From the NCBI GenBank assembly GCA_913061515.1, contig CAJXSF010000014.1:1-63481 (forward strand): a stretch of 63,481 bases of DNA. Reading direction: 5' to 3'. The DNA comes from an uncultured Gammaproteobacteria bacterium (GTDB lineage: Bacteria; Pseudomonadota; Gammaproteobacteria; Pseudomonadales; Pseudohongiellaceae). Position numbers and translations under genes: made by a program. Positions 1 through 9,356 of the stretch are shown one piece after another. Numbering within the stretch: the first letter of the stretch is position 1; every line of letters starts with the position of its first letter. A model generated the notes under the pieces. That model saw only the letters and a program-made list of their open reading frames with translations, did not search any database and had not been told where the DNA came from.

Positions 1-53
1 TGTTAAGCCTGCCGCCAGCGTTCAATCTGAGCCATGATCAAACTCTTCAGTTT
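1..53 (-). rRNA. rrs: 16S rRNA, 5' end only
   Basis: Read on the minus strand, this is the conserved start of bacterial 16S rRNA: AAACTGAAGAG, then the universal 27F primer region, then the GAACGCTGGCGGC block. Only the first ~53 nt are present because the window ends here. The operon continues off the left edge. An assembly break inside 16S is expected when a genome carries several identical rrn copies. Confidence 0.97.
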
Positions 54-252
54 AAGTACTACTTACTCCTGCGCTATACAACAAACCGTACTACTTAATC
101 GGCCTATCAACACAGAAGCAATCATTCATGCTCAAAGTCACAACATACTGTCTTTTAACTTAATAAAATAACGCAGTTGCTTACCTTTGATATTTTTGCA
201 ATGTTCGCAAAGCCATCACGGCAAGCACCCACCTCTATTACTTAATCTCTAC

Positions 253-264
253 TTTTTAAAGAAC
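253..264 (-). promoter_or_regulatory. boxA-like antitermination element in the rrn leader
   Basis: On the minus strand this reads GTTCTTTAAAAA, close to the boxA consensus (TGCTCTTTAACA) that loads the NusB/NusE antitermination complex onto rRNA transcripts. It lies about 30-40 nt downstream of the predicted P2 start and about 200 nt before 16S, the normal place. The assignment rests on motif similarity and position. Confidence 0.65.
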
Positions 265-299
265 TCTTTTCCTAAACCTTCGTGGTTAGGAGGAGGCGT

Positions 300-327
300 A
301 TTATACGCACTCTTTGTTACTTGGCAA
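300..327 (-). promoter_or_regulatory. rrn promoter P2 (sigma-70)
   Basis: On the minus strand there is a -35 TTGCCA (322-327), a 16-nt spacer and a consensus -10 TATAAT (300-305), followed by a GC-containing discriminator. It directs transcription toward 16S, with a predicted start near 293. It has the same -35 hexamer and the same 16-nt spacer as the upstream promoter at 415-442. Confidence 0.8.
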
Positions 328-414
328 GCGTTGATTGTAAATATTTTTCAATCATTTGAACTCTCCGTAGATCGTTCCTTGCCGTCCCTTGCACATATCG
401 TCACAAGGGCGCGC

Positions 415-442
415 ATTATGCCACACAGATTTCATCTGGCAA
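415..442 (-). promoter_or_regulatory. rrn promoter P1 (sigma-70)
   Basis: On the minus strand there is a -35 TTGCCA (437-442), a 16-nt spacer and a -10 CATAAT (415-420), then a GC-rich discriminator GCGCGCCC typical of stringently controlled rRNA promoters. AT-rich sequence upstream, reaching into the end of tyrS, could act as an UP element. The -35 is only about 24 bp from the tyrS stop codon. Together with P2 it fills the 54-465 gap, which holds no protein gene. Confidence 0.78.
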
Positions 443-465
443 CTAGAATCTGCACTATTTTCAAA

Positions 466-1746
466 CTAATTTGTATAAGCCAAATGAAATAGCTTTTTGC
501 CTCTTTTGAGGACGAAATATCTACCAAAAAGCGCTGACTCTATGTTAAGGGTTGCAGCATCAGATTCGACGCGCTGACCGTTCACACTTACCGCATTATT
601 AGAAATAAACTCTCGCGCCATCTTGTTAGATTTTGCCAAGCCTGTTTCTACTAATACTTCTACTATCCCTTTAGGCAAGCTCTCGACATTAGTCGAGGGC
701 AGTCCATCTAAACGCAGCTGCTCACAATCCGCCTCGCTTAACTCCCCAAGATCACCAGAGAACAATGCAGCGCTAATCCGCTGGGCTGCTACAAGCCCCT
801 CCTCTCCATGAACAAGACGGGTTACCTCTTTGGCAAGGATGCTTTGCGCCTCGGGCTTGCTTTGCGAGGCTTGGTCCGCCAGCTCTATTTCTTTTATCTG
901 CTCCACCGACAGAAACGTAAAGTAACGTAAAAACGTGTATACATCGGCATCCGCCGCATTAAGCCAGAACTGGAAGAAGGCATAGGGCGAGGTCTTTTTA
1001 CTATCGAGCCAAATAGTGCCAGTCTCTGTCTTACCAAATTTCTGACCGTCTGCCTTGGTAACCAAGGGAGTGGTCAAACCGTAAACCTGAGCGCGATGCA
1101 TGCGTCGGGTTAAATCGATCCCACCTGTAATGTTTCCCCATTGATCACTACCACCAATTTGCAGCACGCAATTGTGGCGCTTATACAATTCAGCGAAGTC
1201 ATAGGACTGCAGAATCATATAGGTGAACTCAGTAAAAGAGATTCCCGCCCCCTCTCTATCTAAACGCTGCTTAACAGACTCTTTTTGAATCATGGCGTTT
1301 ACAGAAAAATGCTTACCCACATCCCGAAGAAAGTCTAGGACATTTGTGTTCTTAACCCAGTCCAAGTTATTGACGACAACAGCGGCATTTTCACCAGTGT
1401 CGAAATCCAGAAACTGCGCCACTTGGCTTTGCAATCTTTCTACCCAAAATTCAACAACATCGTTGGAGTTCAATTGGCGTTCGGAGGCCTTAAAACTTGG
1501 GTCTCCAATAAGACCTGTCGCACCGCCAACTAGGGCGATCGGCTTATGGCCTGCGTTTTGAAATCTTCGCAAGGTTAACAAAGGTACGAGGCTACCTATA
1601 TGCAGGCTTTCCGCCGTAGGGTCAAAACCACAATAGAGTGTTCGACCTTGCTCAAGCACGGACTTCAACTCCTCCCCCGAGGTCATTTGCGACAATAAGC
1701 CCCTACTTTGAAGATCCTCAATAATATCTATAGATGTAGCCGTCAT
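466..1746 (-). CDS. tyrS: Tyrosyl-tRNA synthetase
   Basis: A 426-aa cytoplasmic class I aminoacyl-tRNA synthetase that activates tyrosine with ATP and loads it onto tRNA-Tyr. The HIGH-like signature is HIGS (residues 49-52) and the KMSKS-like loop is KFGKT (236-240). The tyrosine and adenylate pocket elements ([22 protein letters not shown]) are intact. The C-terminal ~65 residues form an S4 RNA-binding domain ([17 protein letters not shown]). The length fits the E. coli-type enzyme. It ends just upstream of the rrn promoters on the same strand, and tyrS-to-16S order is what I recall for Pseudomonas. No terminator was seen between tyrS and P1, so some read-through into the rrn operon is possible. 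Confidence 0.97.
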   Translation of the reverse strand: MTATSIDIIEDLQSRGLLSQMTSGEELKSVLEQGRTLYCGFDPTAESLHIGSLVPLLTLRRFQNAGHKPIALVGGATGLIGDPSFKASERQLNSNDVVEFWVERLQSQVAQFLDFDTGENAAVVVNNLDWVKNTNVLDFLRDVGKHFSVNAMIQKESVKQRLDREGAGISFTEFTYMILQSYDFAELYKRHNCVLQIGGSDQWGNITGGIDLTRRMHRAQVYGLTTPLVTKADGQKFGKTETGTIWLDSKKTSPYAFFQFWLNAADADVYTFLRYFTFLSVEQIKEIELADQASQSKPEAQSILAKEVTRLVHGEEGLVAAQRISAALFSGDLGELSEADCEQLRLDGLPSTNVESLPKGIVEVLVETGLAKSNKMAREFISNNAVSVNGQRVESDAATLNIESALFGRYFVLKRGKKLFHLAYTN

Positions 1747-1927
1747 AAGTGATTCCTAAACGCTAAATTATTATCAGCCCTGCTTTCCCTATATAGTGGG
1801 ATAAAAAAGCGACATGCAAGCACATACTTATATTGACTTGCGAAACGGCCGCAGATTTTACACTACTAATCGGAATAAGACTTGACCTGCCCCCGAAAAG
1901 TCATAAGAATTGCCGTTTTGAGCGCCA

Positions 1928-3361
1928 ATGTCGGGCTCGCAGCGTAGTAATAAGAGACATAACATCATTAATTTCATGGGTTTTTCGAAATTTGCAAAGC
2001 TTGTAGTGAGCAAACACTACCCTCGCGACCATTTAATGTTAGCTAGCGTGTTGAGCGCAGCTCTCGTGGTCACAATGGTATTTACGCCAAAGCAGTCCGC
2101 TCATGGCGCGAAGATTATGGCGCTGCCAACACAAGAATCACCACTAGCACTTATTCCCCACACCCCTGCTGACTCCTCTCTAGTAGACATGGTGATCTCA
2201 AACACCGAGCAGAACGCCGAATTCGCACAATGGACTAACTTGGAAGTCCAATCTGGCGACAATCTCTCTGCCTTGTTCACTAAGGTGGGGCTAAGCGCAC
2301 AGGATATGTACCGCGTTCTAAATAGCAATGAAGAGGCAAAAGTCCTTAACCGCCTATATCCCGGCTACCAATTAAGCTTTCACATCCCTGAAGAAGGCAA
2401 GCTCAACCAACTTAAAGTATTAAAATCGCCACTCGAAGGCTACCTATTTACTTTGAATGATACCGGCTATCAGGTCGAACAAATCATTCGCACTCCCGAA
2501 GTTAAAACCACTTATAAAGAAGGTGTAATCAACGACAGCTTGTTTATGGCCGCCAAGCGTGCCGACATCCCCGCGATCTCGATCATGGAAATGGCCGACA
2601 TCTTCGGGGGCGTTATCGATTTCATTCTAGACCCTCGTGATGGCGACAACTTTGGCATTCTCTATGAAGAGAAATACTTAGACGGCGAATTTATAGGCAA
2701 TGGCGACATTATCGCCGCCCAGTTCACCAACCAAGGCAAGCAGTTCACTGCCGTGCGCTATATTAATGAAAATGGCGATGTCGGCTACTACAGCCCCGAA
2801 GGTGAAAGCATGCGCAAGGCTTTCCTGCGCACCCCGCTTGATGTGTTCCGCATTAGTTCAAACTTCAGCTTAAGCCGTAAACACCCAATTTTGAACACTA
2901 TTCGCGCGCACAAAGGCACCGACTACGCAGCTCCTAAAGGCACACCTGTACGCGCAACTAGCGATGGCGTTGTCACATGGGCCGCACGCAATGGCTCGTT
3001 CGGCAAACTCGTAGTGATCCAACATCGCGGAGAGTTTGAGACCAAATATGCGCATCTGAACGATTACGCCAATGGCATCAAAAAAGGCTCACGCGTACGA
3101 CAAGGCGAGATCATTGGCTACGTTGGACAAACCGGCGGCGCCACAGGGCCGCACTTGCACTACGAATTCTTGATCCGCGGCGTGCACAAAGATCCACGCA
3201 CGATAGTCGATCAATTGCCGCAGGCGGTTTCACTAGACCCTATAGAACTGCCCCGCTTTAAAGAGCAAACTAAAAATCTTTTGGAGCGCTTCCTACAAGA
3301 GAGCGTTGACTCTCGAATGCTCAGCCTGAATCACGTCGACGCTAATTCCCAGTTACACTGA
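1928..3361 (+). CDS. M23 family murein endopeptidase (MepM/OapA-like)
   Basis: A 477-aa cell-wall peptidase anchored by one N-terminal membrane segment (about residues 38-53). Residues ~100-180 form the OapA/LysM-like region and ~200-300 the Csd3-type domain. The LytM/M23 domain covers ~310-425. Zinc ligands are H328 and D332 (HKGTD) and H411 (HLH); the partner histidines H376 and H409 are present, so it should be active. The family cleaves peptide cross-links to let the sacculus grow. The start is uncertain: neither this ATG nor the in-frame ATG at 1976 has a clear Shine-Dalgarno. It is divergent from tyrS and followed by the cell-wall recycling gene anmK, the order I recall from Pseudomonas. 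Confidence 0.9.
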   Translation: MSGSQRSNKRHNIINFMGFSKFAKLVVSKHYPRDHLMLASVLSAALVVTMVFTPKQSAHGAKIMALPTQESPLALIPHTPADSSLVDMVISNTEQNAEFAQWTNLEVQSGDNLSALFTKVGLSAQDMYRVLNSNEEAKVLNRLYPGYQLSFHIPEEGKLNQLKVLKSPLEGYLFTLNDTGYQVEQIIRTPEVKTTYKEGVINDSLFMAAKRADIPAISIMEMADIFGGVIDFILDPRDGDNFGILYEEKYLDGEFIGNGDIIAAQFTNQGKQFTAVRYINENGDVGYYSPEGESMRKAFLRTPLDVFRISSNFSLSRKHPILNTIRAHKGTDYAAPKGTPVRATSDGVVTWAARNGSFGKLVVIQHRGEFETKYAHLNDYANGIKKGSRVRQGEIIGYVGQTGGATGPHLHYEFLIRGVHKDPRTIVDQLPQAVSLDPIELPRFKEQTKNLLERFLQESVDSRMLSLNHVDANSQLH

Positions 3362-3422
3362 GCTCGAGTTTCATCGAAGCTTACCGCTAGCAATACACTC
3401 TTAGCATTAGGACGGTTCCGCA

Positions 3423-4550
3423 ATGTCGACTCATGAATATTTCATCGGCCTGCTGTCAGGCACCAGTATCGACGGCGTCGACTGCGTAGTCGTAGATTTC
3501 GCACAGACACCACCAGCCCTGGTTGGCACTCATACCGAATCAATCCCCAGTGACTTACATCGCAAAATTCACGCCTTGTGCGCCGATGAGAAGATATCGC
3601 TGATTGACTTAGGCGAGACGGATGTCGAGCTAGGCCGCGTGTTCGCCAAAGCGGTCATGCAACTTTTAGACAAGTGCGGCCTAAAACATAGCGATATTCT
3701 GGCCATCGGTAGCCATGGGCAAACTATTAAGCATCACCCAGTAGGCCAGAACCGCTTTACGCTCCAGATCGGCGACCCCAATACTATTTCTTATCTCACC
3801 GGCATTTGTACCATTGCGGATTTCCGCCGCAAAGACATGGCAGCTGGTGGGCAAGGTGCGCCGCTCGCACCGTTATTCCATCAAAGCTATTTTGCCTCGA
3901 AAGAAGGACGACGGGCAGTTCTGAACTTAGGAGGTATCGCCAATATTTCTTTGCTTGCCCATGAGGCATTCGATTTGATCGGCTTTGATACTGGGCCTGC
4001 AAACGTTCTTATGGATGGCTGGATCAATGCAAAGAAACAGCTCCCCTATGATGGCTCCGGGCAATGGGCACGAACAGGCACTATTATCCCCACACTCTTA
4101 CAAGCCATGCTAGAGGAGCCGTATCTACAGAAAAGCCCTCCTAAAAGTACGGGTCGCGAGCTCTTCAATATGCCTTGGTTGCAAAAGCATTTGAGCGCTC
4201 TACCTGAGTACCGCGACGAAGATGTGCAAGCAACATTGCTAGAATACACAGCGACCACCGTCGCCAATAGTGTCGATTGGCAACGCGCAAACATAGATGC
4301 GTTGTTTGTTTGCGGAGGTGGCGCCCAGAATGCTTATTTGATGGAGCGCCTGCAGAACTTGCTCAAACCTATAAAGGTGGCAAGCAGCAGCGAGGCGAAT
4401 CTTGATCCGCACTGGGTAGAGGGGTTTACTTTTGCTTGGCTAGCGAGAAACGCCTGGTATGGCGACCCAGTTGACGCAAGGTCGGTTACAGGATCGCAAC
4501 AAGTGACTATCTTAGGCGGAATATACGAGTCAGACTCAAACGGAGAATGA
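3423..4550 (+). CDS. anmK: Anhydro-N-acetylmuramic acid kinase
   Basis: A 375-aa cytosolic kinase that hydrolyses and phosphorylates 1,6-anhydroMurNAc to MurNAc-6-P during peptidoglycan recycling. The N-terminal phosphate-binding signature [12 protein letters not shown] (residues 9-20) and the second sugar-kinase signature (LNLGGIANI, then [11 protein letters not shown]) are both intact. The length is normal. It sits 61 bp behind the M23 peptidase, consistent with one cell-wall unit. The 3' end overlaps the 3' end of erpA on the opposite strand by 15 bp. Confidence 0.95.
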   Translation: MSTHEYFIGLLSGTSIDGVDCVVVDFAQTPPALVGTHTESIPSDLHRKIHALCADEKISLIDLGETDVELGRVFAKAVMQLLDKCGLKHSDILAIGSHGQTIKHHPVGQNRFTLQIGDPNTISYLTGICTIADFRRKDMAAGGQGAPLAPLFHQSYFASKEGRRAVLNLGGIANISLLAHEAFDLIGFDTGPANVLMDGWINAKKQLPYDGSGQWARTGTIIPTLLQAMLEEPYLQKSPPKSTGRELFNMPWLQKHLSALPEYRDEDVQATLLEYTATTVANSVDWQRANIDALFVCGGGAQNAYLMERLQNLLKPIKVASSSEANLDPHWVEGFTFAWLARNAWYGDPVDARSVTGSQQVTILGGIYESDSNGE

Positions 4551-4889
4551 CGAACCACAACCGCAGGTGGTGGAGGCAAGCGGGTTGATGACGACAAATT
4601 TCGCTCCCTGCAGGCCTTCTACGTAGTCGACTCGCGCACCAGTGAGATATTGATAGCTCAACGGGTCTACGACTAACTCGGCGCCATGATTGCTGACGAC
4701 CGTGTCATCCTCATCAAACTCTTGATCGAAACTAAACCCATACTGAAAACCTGAGCAGCCTCCACCGGTGACGAAGACACGCAATTTCAATTTAGGATTG
4801 CCTTCTTCGCTGATCAGGCTTTTCACCTTTGCAGCGGCATTCTCTGTCATCGAAATAATTGTAGGGTCATGAGATTGAACAGCAGACAT
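4536..4889 (-). CDS. erpA: Iron-sulfur cluster insertion protein ErpA
   Basis: A 117-aa A-type Fe-S carrier (HesB/IscA fold) that delivers clusters to apo-enzymes. The three cluster ligands are visible: C45 in GGGCSGFQY, and C109 and C111 in the C-terminal CGCGSSF. The sequence pattern and this position between anmK and bactofilin fit ErpA better than IscA. No other isc gene is nearby. The gene is convergent with anmK and the two ends overlap by 15 bp. Confidence 0.93.
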   Translation of the reverse strand: MSAVQSHDPTIISMTENAAAKVKSLISEEGNPKLKLRVFVTGGGCSGFQYGFSFDQEFDEDDTVVSNHGAELVVDPLSYQYLTGARVDYVEGLQGAKFVVINPLASTTCGCGSSFSV

Positions 4890-4969
4890 TGGGGCACCAT
4901 CGATTTGTAAACATACGCATAGAGTTACAGACTGCGCAGTAAAAGGGATTATGGCTAAGTCCGAGTATT

Positions 4970-5461
4970 TTAGTCAACTATTGTTTCGTCTTCCTCGTTG
5001 GACGAGGACCGATCAGAGTGCGATTTACGTTCCAGATTCTCATAGGCCAAAGCCTTGGCTTGCGAGGCGGACAGGCGTTTTGCTTCATGCTGAGCGCGTG
5101 CAATATGCATCAAGTTGCCATTAACCTCCGAGCCCATCACCATTTCAATGAGATTATAGAAGACATTGCCCATCACCACCGCTTTAGCGGCTAGCTCCAA
5201 ATGTTTGGAGGAGTGCACATCGCCTTTCACCAAACCATTGACCACTGCAGAGGGAACCCAGACTTCCCCCTCTATAACGCCGGACTCAGCGATGCGTATC
5301 AGCGCTCCGGATTCATCGTCGGCGTAGACATTGCCCTTGATTCGCCCTTCGACTATCAGCTCACCGGTGAAACGCAAATCACCTACGATCTCTGTTTGTT
5401 GCGAAATCAAAGTATGTGCAGGGCCAGACACGCTCACTTTCTTGTTATTCGACTTAAACAT
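4970..5461 (-). CDS. Bactofilin (polymer-forming cytoskeletal protein)
   Basis: A 163-aa bactofilin, a beta-helix protein that polymerises into membrane-associated scaffolds involved in cell shape and wall synthesis. The core (about residues 20-125) has the repeated hydrophobic/glycine pattern [17 protein letters not shown] and [19 protein letters not shown] typical of the right-handed beta-helix. The tails are polar, and the C-terminus is Glu/Asp/Ser-rich. The start is set at 5461 because that ATG overlaps the upstream stop (TAATG) and has GGAGG 7 nt before it; a longer in-frame form from 5485 is less likely. It is translationally coupled to the membrane coiled-coil gene upstream, which suggests they work together. 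Confidence 0.92.
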   Translation of the reverse strand: MFKSNNKKVSVSGPAHTLISQQTEIVGDLRFTGELIVEGRIKGNVYADDESGALIRIAESGVIEGEVWVPSAVVNGLVKGDVHSSKHLELAAKAVVMGNVFYNLIEMVMGSEVNGNLMHIARAQHEAKRLSASQAKALAYENLERKSHSDRSSSNEEDETIVD

Positions 5462-6207
5462 TATTGCGCCTCCACGACACTCCAACTAAAGATTTTCTCT
5501 ACTTTAATTGCCGTGGGCTTGTTTGACTCGGCAAGCACTTCAACTTGATCTGGAGTAAAGCCTTCGGGCAACTGCAACTCACCTTCGATGTTCTGAAAAT
5601 AACGGAAATTCAAGCTAGGCTCGAACTGAGCAGACTCTGCCACCAATTCATCGATTGGCAGCACCAGTCTTTCAGCCGCCAAGTGGCCAATGATATTGAT
5701 TTGCACATTGCCCTCAAGGACTTTGTCCCCCGCCCCGGCTTGCCGAAACACAGCTCGGTATTGATAGCGGCTCACATTATCAATAGGGGTCACGTCGAAC
5801 TCGGCAATGATGAGCCCTAGCTCGGTACTCTCCGGCGCCATCACCTGACGGTAGAAAGAGACATCCTGTTCGAGCTGCATAATGCGTTCGCGCAGCGCAC
5901 TAATGGTGCCCTGCACCTCTTCGTTGGCGCGCCTATCGACTATATTGCTGCGCCCAGAAATGGCAAGCTGCGAGCGAAGCTCATCGAGTTGTTCTTGCGT
6001 CTCACTAAGGGCCTGAGTCAGGCGTTCATTGTCGGCGCGGTTCACCAGATGTTGCTGCTGCGCCACATGCAGACCATAGAAATAGGCTGCCGCTGCCGCG
6101 GCGAAGAAGAACACAATCAGAAAAATACTAAGGGATGCGCGATACCATGGCCGGTACGGAACGACGACCATTCGCTGCTGTTTACTGCCTTTGACAACGT
6201 TCGGCAT
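5461..6207 (-). CDS. DUF6776-type membrane coiled-coil protein
   Basis: A 248-aa protein of unknown function. A basic N-terminus precedes one transmembrane helix (about residues 25-47, Ala/Phe-rich), then a coiled coil (about 50-115, heptads with QL/EL and ALRERIMQLEQDV), then a beta-rich globular domain (about 125-235) placed in the periplasm. An AGGGGA Shine-Dalgarno supports this start. Its last base overlaps the bactofilin ATG. It follows argC by 26 bp, so the three may form one transcript. The bitopic layout next to a bactofilin suggests a membrane anchor or wall-facing partner for the scaffold. That role is inferred from gene order only. Confidence 0.8.
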   Translation of the reverse strand: MPNVVKGSKQQRMVVVPYRPWYRASLSIFLIVFFFAAAAAAYFYGLHVAQQQHLVNRADNERLTQALSETQEQLDELRSQLAISGRSNIVDRRANEEVQGTISALRERIMQLEQDVSFYRQVMAPESTELGLIIAEFDVTPIDNVSRYQYRAVFRQAGAGDKVLEGNVQINIIGHLAAERLVLPIDELVAESAQFEPSLNFRYFQNIEGELQLPEGFTPDQVEVLAESNKPTAIKVEKIFSWSVVEAQ

Positions 6208-6233
6208 GGATCCCCTAGTACACTGTTGATTTG

Positions 6234-7271
6234 TTACGGAAGGAAAGCAACGTTCTGCAAACCTTCGCTCTCATCAAGACCAAACATAATATTCATGTTC
6301 TGAATGGCTTGGCCTGATGCTCCTTTTACCAAATTGTCGATCACTGACATCACAACGACTGTATTACTGTTTTCAAGATAGCAAACGCCTATCTGGCAGC
6401 GATTTGCACCGCGCACATTGCGAGTGGCGGGATACTGGCCTTGCGGCATTACATCGACAAAGGGCTCATTCTTAAAACGCTCCTCGAACACAGTCTGCAA
6501 CTGCGCTGCATCTTTGCCTGCTTTCATCGGTGCATACAATGTCGCGTGAATACCGCGAATCATTGGCGTTAAATGCGGCACAAATGTCAGGCCTACGTTT
6601 TCACCCGCATATTGTGTCAAACCTTGCGTAATCTCTGGCAAATGACGATGACCGGAAACTCCATAGGCACTCATCGATTCTGACGCTTCTGTTAACAATG
6701 CCCCAATAGCCGCTTTGCGTCCTGCGCCACTCACGCCCGACTTGGCATCAGCAATCAGCCCAGTGGTCTCAATTAAGCCAGCCTCTAACAATGGCAAAAA
6801 CCCTAGCTGAATTGCTGTAGGGTAACAACCAGGCACTGCTAGCAATTGAGCATTCACAATCGCTGAACGGTTGACCTCAGGCAAACCATACACCGCCTCA
6901 TTGATATACTCTGGGCACTCGTGGGCAACTTTGTACCATTTCTCCCAAACTGCCTGGTCGCGCAATCTAAAATCTGCCGACAAATCGATTACTCGAACAC
7001 CGCGTTTAAGAAGCGTGGGCACAGTCTTCATCGCCACCGCATGCGGCGTCGCGTAGAAAACCACATCACAGTCAAACAGGGCTTCTGAGTCCGGTGCTGT
7101 AAACTCTAGATCCAGCACGCCGCGCAAATTAGGGAAAAGCTCGGCAACTGGGCTACCTTGCAATTCGCGTGACGTGATGACATCGATACTCACATCCTTG
7201 CGGGTTGCGAGCAGACGCAATAGTTCTACTCCGGTATAGCCAGTGGCTCCAACAATTCCGATCTTGATCAC
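6234..7271 (-). CDS. argC: N-acetyl-gamma-glutamyl-phosphate reductase
   Basis: A 345-aa NADPH-dependent enzyme of arginine biosynthesis that converts N-acetylglutamyl phosphate to its semialdehyde. The N-terminal Rossmann motif [17 protein letters not shown] and the catalytic cysteine C149 in PGCYPTA are intact. The start codon is GTG, supported by AGGAGG 6 nt upstream. No other arg gene is in the window, as is usual in gammaproteobacteria where argC is scattered. It heads the argC/DUF6776/bactofilin gene line and is divergent from hemJ. Confidence 0.96.
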   Translation of the reverse strand: MIKIGIVGATGYTGVELLRLLATRKDVSIDVITSRELQGSPVAELFPNLRGVLDLEFTAPDSEALFDCDVVFYATPHAVAMKTVPTLLKRGVRVIDLSADFRLRDQAVWEKWYKVAHECPEYINEAVYGLPEVNRSAIVNAQLLAVPGCYPTAIQLGFLPLLEAGLIETTGLIADAKSGVSGAGRKAAIGALLTEASESMSAYGVSGHRHLPEITQGLTQYAGENVGLTFVPHLTPMIRGIHATLYAPMKAGKDAAQLQTVFEERFKNEPFVDVMPQGQYPATRNVRGANRCQIGVCYLENSNTVVVMSVIDNLVKGASGQAIQNMNIMFGLDESEGLQNVAFLP

Positions 7272-7429
7272 GGGGTCCTCCTAGGGTGTTATGCATGAGC
7301 ATAAACATTGAAATTCGAGCGAGGCATGATACCCCTGTTTTCACGCTGTATCCATTTTATCAGCTGTGCTAGTGTAGCCCGCTTTAGCAATAGGCTAATG
7401 GTCATCTATTTGTTTAAAGGGAGGGCGAA

Positions 7430-7852
7430 ATGCTCTGGGTCAAAGCATTCCATATTATTGCGGTCATTTGTTGGTTTGCCGCTATCTTCTATCTCCCGCG
7501 CCTTTTTGTCTATCACGCGGCAAGCAGCGATACGATCAGTAAAGAACGCTTCGTCATAATGGAGCGCAAACTCTTCAACGGCATTGCCACGCCCTCGGCG
7601 ATTGCCACGCTCGTTCTCGGCTTTTGGCTCATCAGTTTCAATCCTTCGTTTTACATGAGCGCCCCATGGATGCACGCAAAGCTTAGCTTGGTTGCTTTGC
7701 TCCTTATTTACCACGGCTTTTGCTGGCATTTCATGAAACAGTTTCGCGCCGACAACAACACAAAAACCCACGTGTTCTACCGCTATTTCAACGAAGTCCC
7801 TGTTTTCATGCTTATTGGCATTGTCATTTTAGTGGTCGTTCGCCCCTTCTAG
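7430..7852 (+). CDS. hemJ: Protoporphyrinogen IX oxidase HemJ
   Basis: A 140-aa inner-membrane protein with four hydrophobic helices, the HemJ (former UPF0093) family that oxidises protoporphyrinogen IX in heme synthesis. The conserved N-terminal histidine (H8 in WVKAFHIIAVICWF) and the central WMHAKL segment are present. Shine-Dalgarno GGGAGGG precedes the ATG. Genes downstream (thiD, thiE, hemL) belong to cofactor synthesis, and hemL feeds the same heme pathway. Confidence 0.93.
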   Translation: MLWVKAFHIIAVICWFAAIFYLPRLFVYHAASSDTISKERFVIMERKLFNGIATPSAIATLVLGFWLISFNPSFYMSAPWMHAKLSLVALLLIYHGFCWHFMKQFRADNNTKTHVFYRYFNEVPVFMLIGIVILVVVRPF

Positions 7853-7889
7853 GGCATAATAGAGCCTACTTCATTGACAGGATGAAATC

Positions 7890-8684
7890 GTGGACACTGA
7901 CATCACCAGCAAGCCAAAAGTCCTGTGCTTCTCTGGCTTAGACCCATCCGGCGGCGCAGGCATTCAAGCCGATATCGAAGCCTTGTTCAGTGCCGGCTGT
8001 CATTGCCTACCCGTCGTCACGAGCCTTACGGTCCAAGACACTCGCAACGTGATGTCAGCCGAGGCTGTCTCGCCAGCATTGCTAGTGCAACAAGCACGGG
8101 CAGTGCTCGAAGACGTTTCCGTGCAAGTGATTAAGATTGGGCTGCTTGGCAATGTTCAGACCATTGAGGTTGTTCACACCCTGTTAAAAGACTACCCAGA
8201 AATCCCTGTCGTATTAGACCCCATTTTATGGGCAGGCGGCGGATTTGAGTTTTCAAAGGACGATATTGTCGGAGCGTTGCGGTCCTTACTATTACCGCTC
8301 ACCCATGTGCTAACCCCCAACACCAACGAATTATTCGCACTAAGCCCAGGGGCCGATACGCAAGATGCCGCTGCGAACAGCTTATTGGACCTAGGTTGCA
8401 AGCACTTACTCGTGACGGGCACGCACGCGCAAAGTGAGCAGGTTATCAATCAACTGTATACTGCACATCAAGCCCCGCTTCGTTTTGAATGGCCCAGGCT
8501 CGCCAATGAATATCACGGCTCTGGTTGCACACTGGCCTCTAGCCTAGCCGCTTACCTAGCGCATGGGTTTGAAATGAACGAAGCCGTTCATCGCGCACAG
8601 CAATACACATGGGAATCATTGCAAGCCGGCACCAGACCTGGCTTTGGCCAGTGGCTACCCAACCGCAGTTATTGGAACGCCTAA
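7890..8684 (+). CDS. thiD: Hydroxymethylpyrimidine/phosphomethylpyrimidine kinase
   Basis: A 264-aa ribokinase-fold enzyme that phosphorylates the pyrimidine half of thiamin. The N-terminal GLDPSGGAGIQADI motif binds substrate, and the C-terminal HGSGCTLAS anion hole and catalytic region are intact. The start is GTG with AGGA about 9 nt upstream; the nearby ATG is in another frame. The stop lies 8 nt before thiE, so the two are probably co-transcribed. No other thi genes or TPP riboswitch were seen in the window. Confidence 0.93.
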   Translation: MDTDITSKPKVLCFSGLDPSGGAGIQADIEALFSAGCHCLPVVTSLTVQDTRNVMSAEAVSPALLVQQARAVLEDVSVQVIKIGLLGNVQTIEVVHTLLKDYPEIPVVLDPILWAGGGFEFSKDDIVGALRSLLLPLTHVLTPNTNELFALSPGADTQDAAANSLLDLGCKHLLVTGTHAQSEQVINQLYTAHQAPLRFEWPRLANEYHGSGCTLASSLAAYLAHGFEMNEAVHRAQQYTWESLQAGTRPGFGQWLPNRSYWNA

Positions 8685-8692
8685 TTAGCCCT

Positions 8693-9331
8693 ATGCCGAA
8701 TCCTTTTCATGGCGTGTACGCCATCACAGATGAAACGCTCCTGCCGGGTGCGCAGCTGCAAACGGCAGTAGAGCAAGCTCTTCAGGCAGGGCTAGGGCTT
8801 TTGCAGTATCGCAATAAAAAACTTCCATGGCAGGCTCGCTGCGATGAGGCCGCTCGATTACTAACTCTATGCCGCCGTTACAATACCCCTTTATTAATCA
8901 ACGACGATGTCGACTTGTGTCTCGAATCGGGAGCTGATGGCGTACACCTAGGGCAAGGTGACACCAAGTTAGTAGAAGCTAGACAGCGACTAGGCACACA
9001 GGCACTGATCGGCATCACTTGCCACAGCGATCTGCAACTAGCATTGCAAGCTCAAGATAAAGGGGCAGACTATGTCGCATTCGGCCGCTTCTTTCCCTCT
9101 GCCACCAAACCCAATGCGCCGCCCGCATCGATCGACGTTTTGCGAGCTGCCCGCAAGGAGCTTTCCCTGCCTATTGTTGCAATTGGCGGCATCAATGCCG
9201 AAAATGGCGGTACTTTGATAGACGCTGGCGCAAATATGCTCGCGGTCATTCATTATCTTTTTGCCAATCCAAACATCGGTGCAAGGGTAGAAACACTGAA
9301 CTCTCTCTTTAGCCAAACGATTAGCCGTTAA
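8693..9331 (+). CDS. thiE: Thiamine-phosphate synthase
   Basis: A 212-aa TIM-barrel enzyme that joins HMP-PP and thiazole phosphate to make thiamin phosphate. Diagnostic elements are QYRNK, the substrate/metal segment [21 protein letters not shown], and [10 protein letters not shown]. The start at 8693 gives the family's usual ~210 aa; an in-frame ATG at 8609 inside thiD would add 28 unrelated residues. The Shine-Dalgarno is weak, so translation may be coupled to thiD just upstream. Confidence 0.93.
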   Translation: MPNPFHGVYAITDETLLPGAQLQTAVEQALQAGLGLLQYRNKKLPWQARCDEAARLLTLCRRYNTPLLINDDVDLCLESGADGVHLGQGDTKLVEARQRLGTQALIGITCHSDLQLALQAQDKGADYVAFGRFFPSATKPNAPPASIDVLRAARKELSLPIVAIGGINAENGGTLIDAGANMLAVIHYLFANPNIGARVETLNSLFSQTISR

Positions 9332-9356
9332 GTCATATCGCAAACAAGGAATCCAA

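Noticed and set aside
187..492. 101-codon plus-strand frame between 16S and tyrS
   Set aside because: It covers both rrn promoters and boxA and the end of tyrS; no Shine-Dalgarno and no protein-like pattern.
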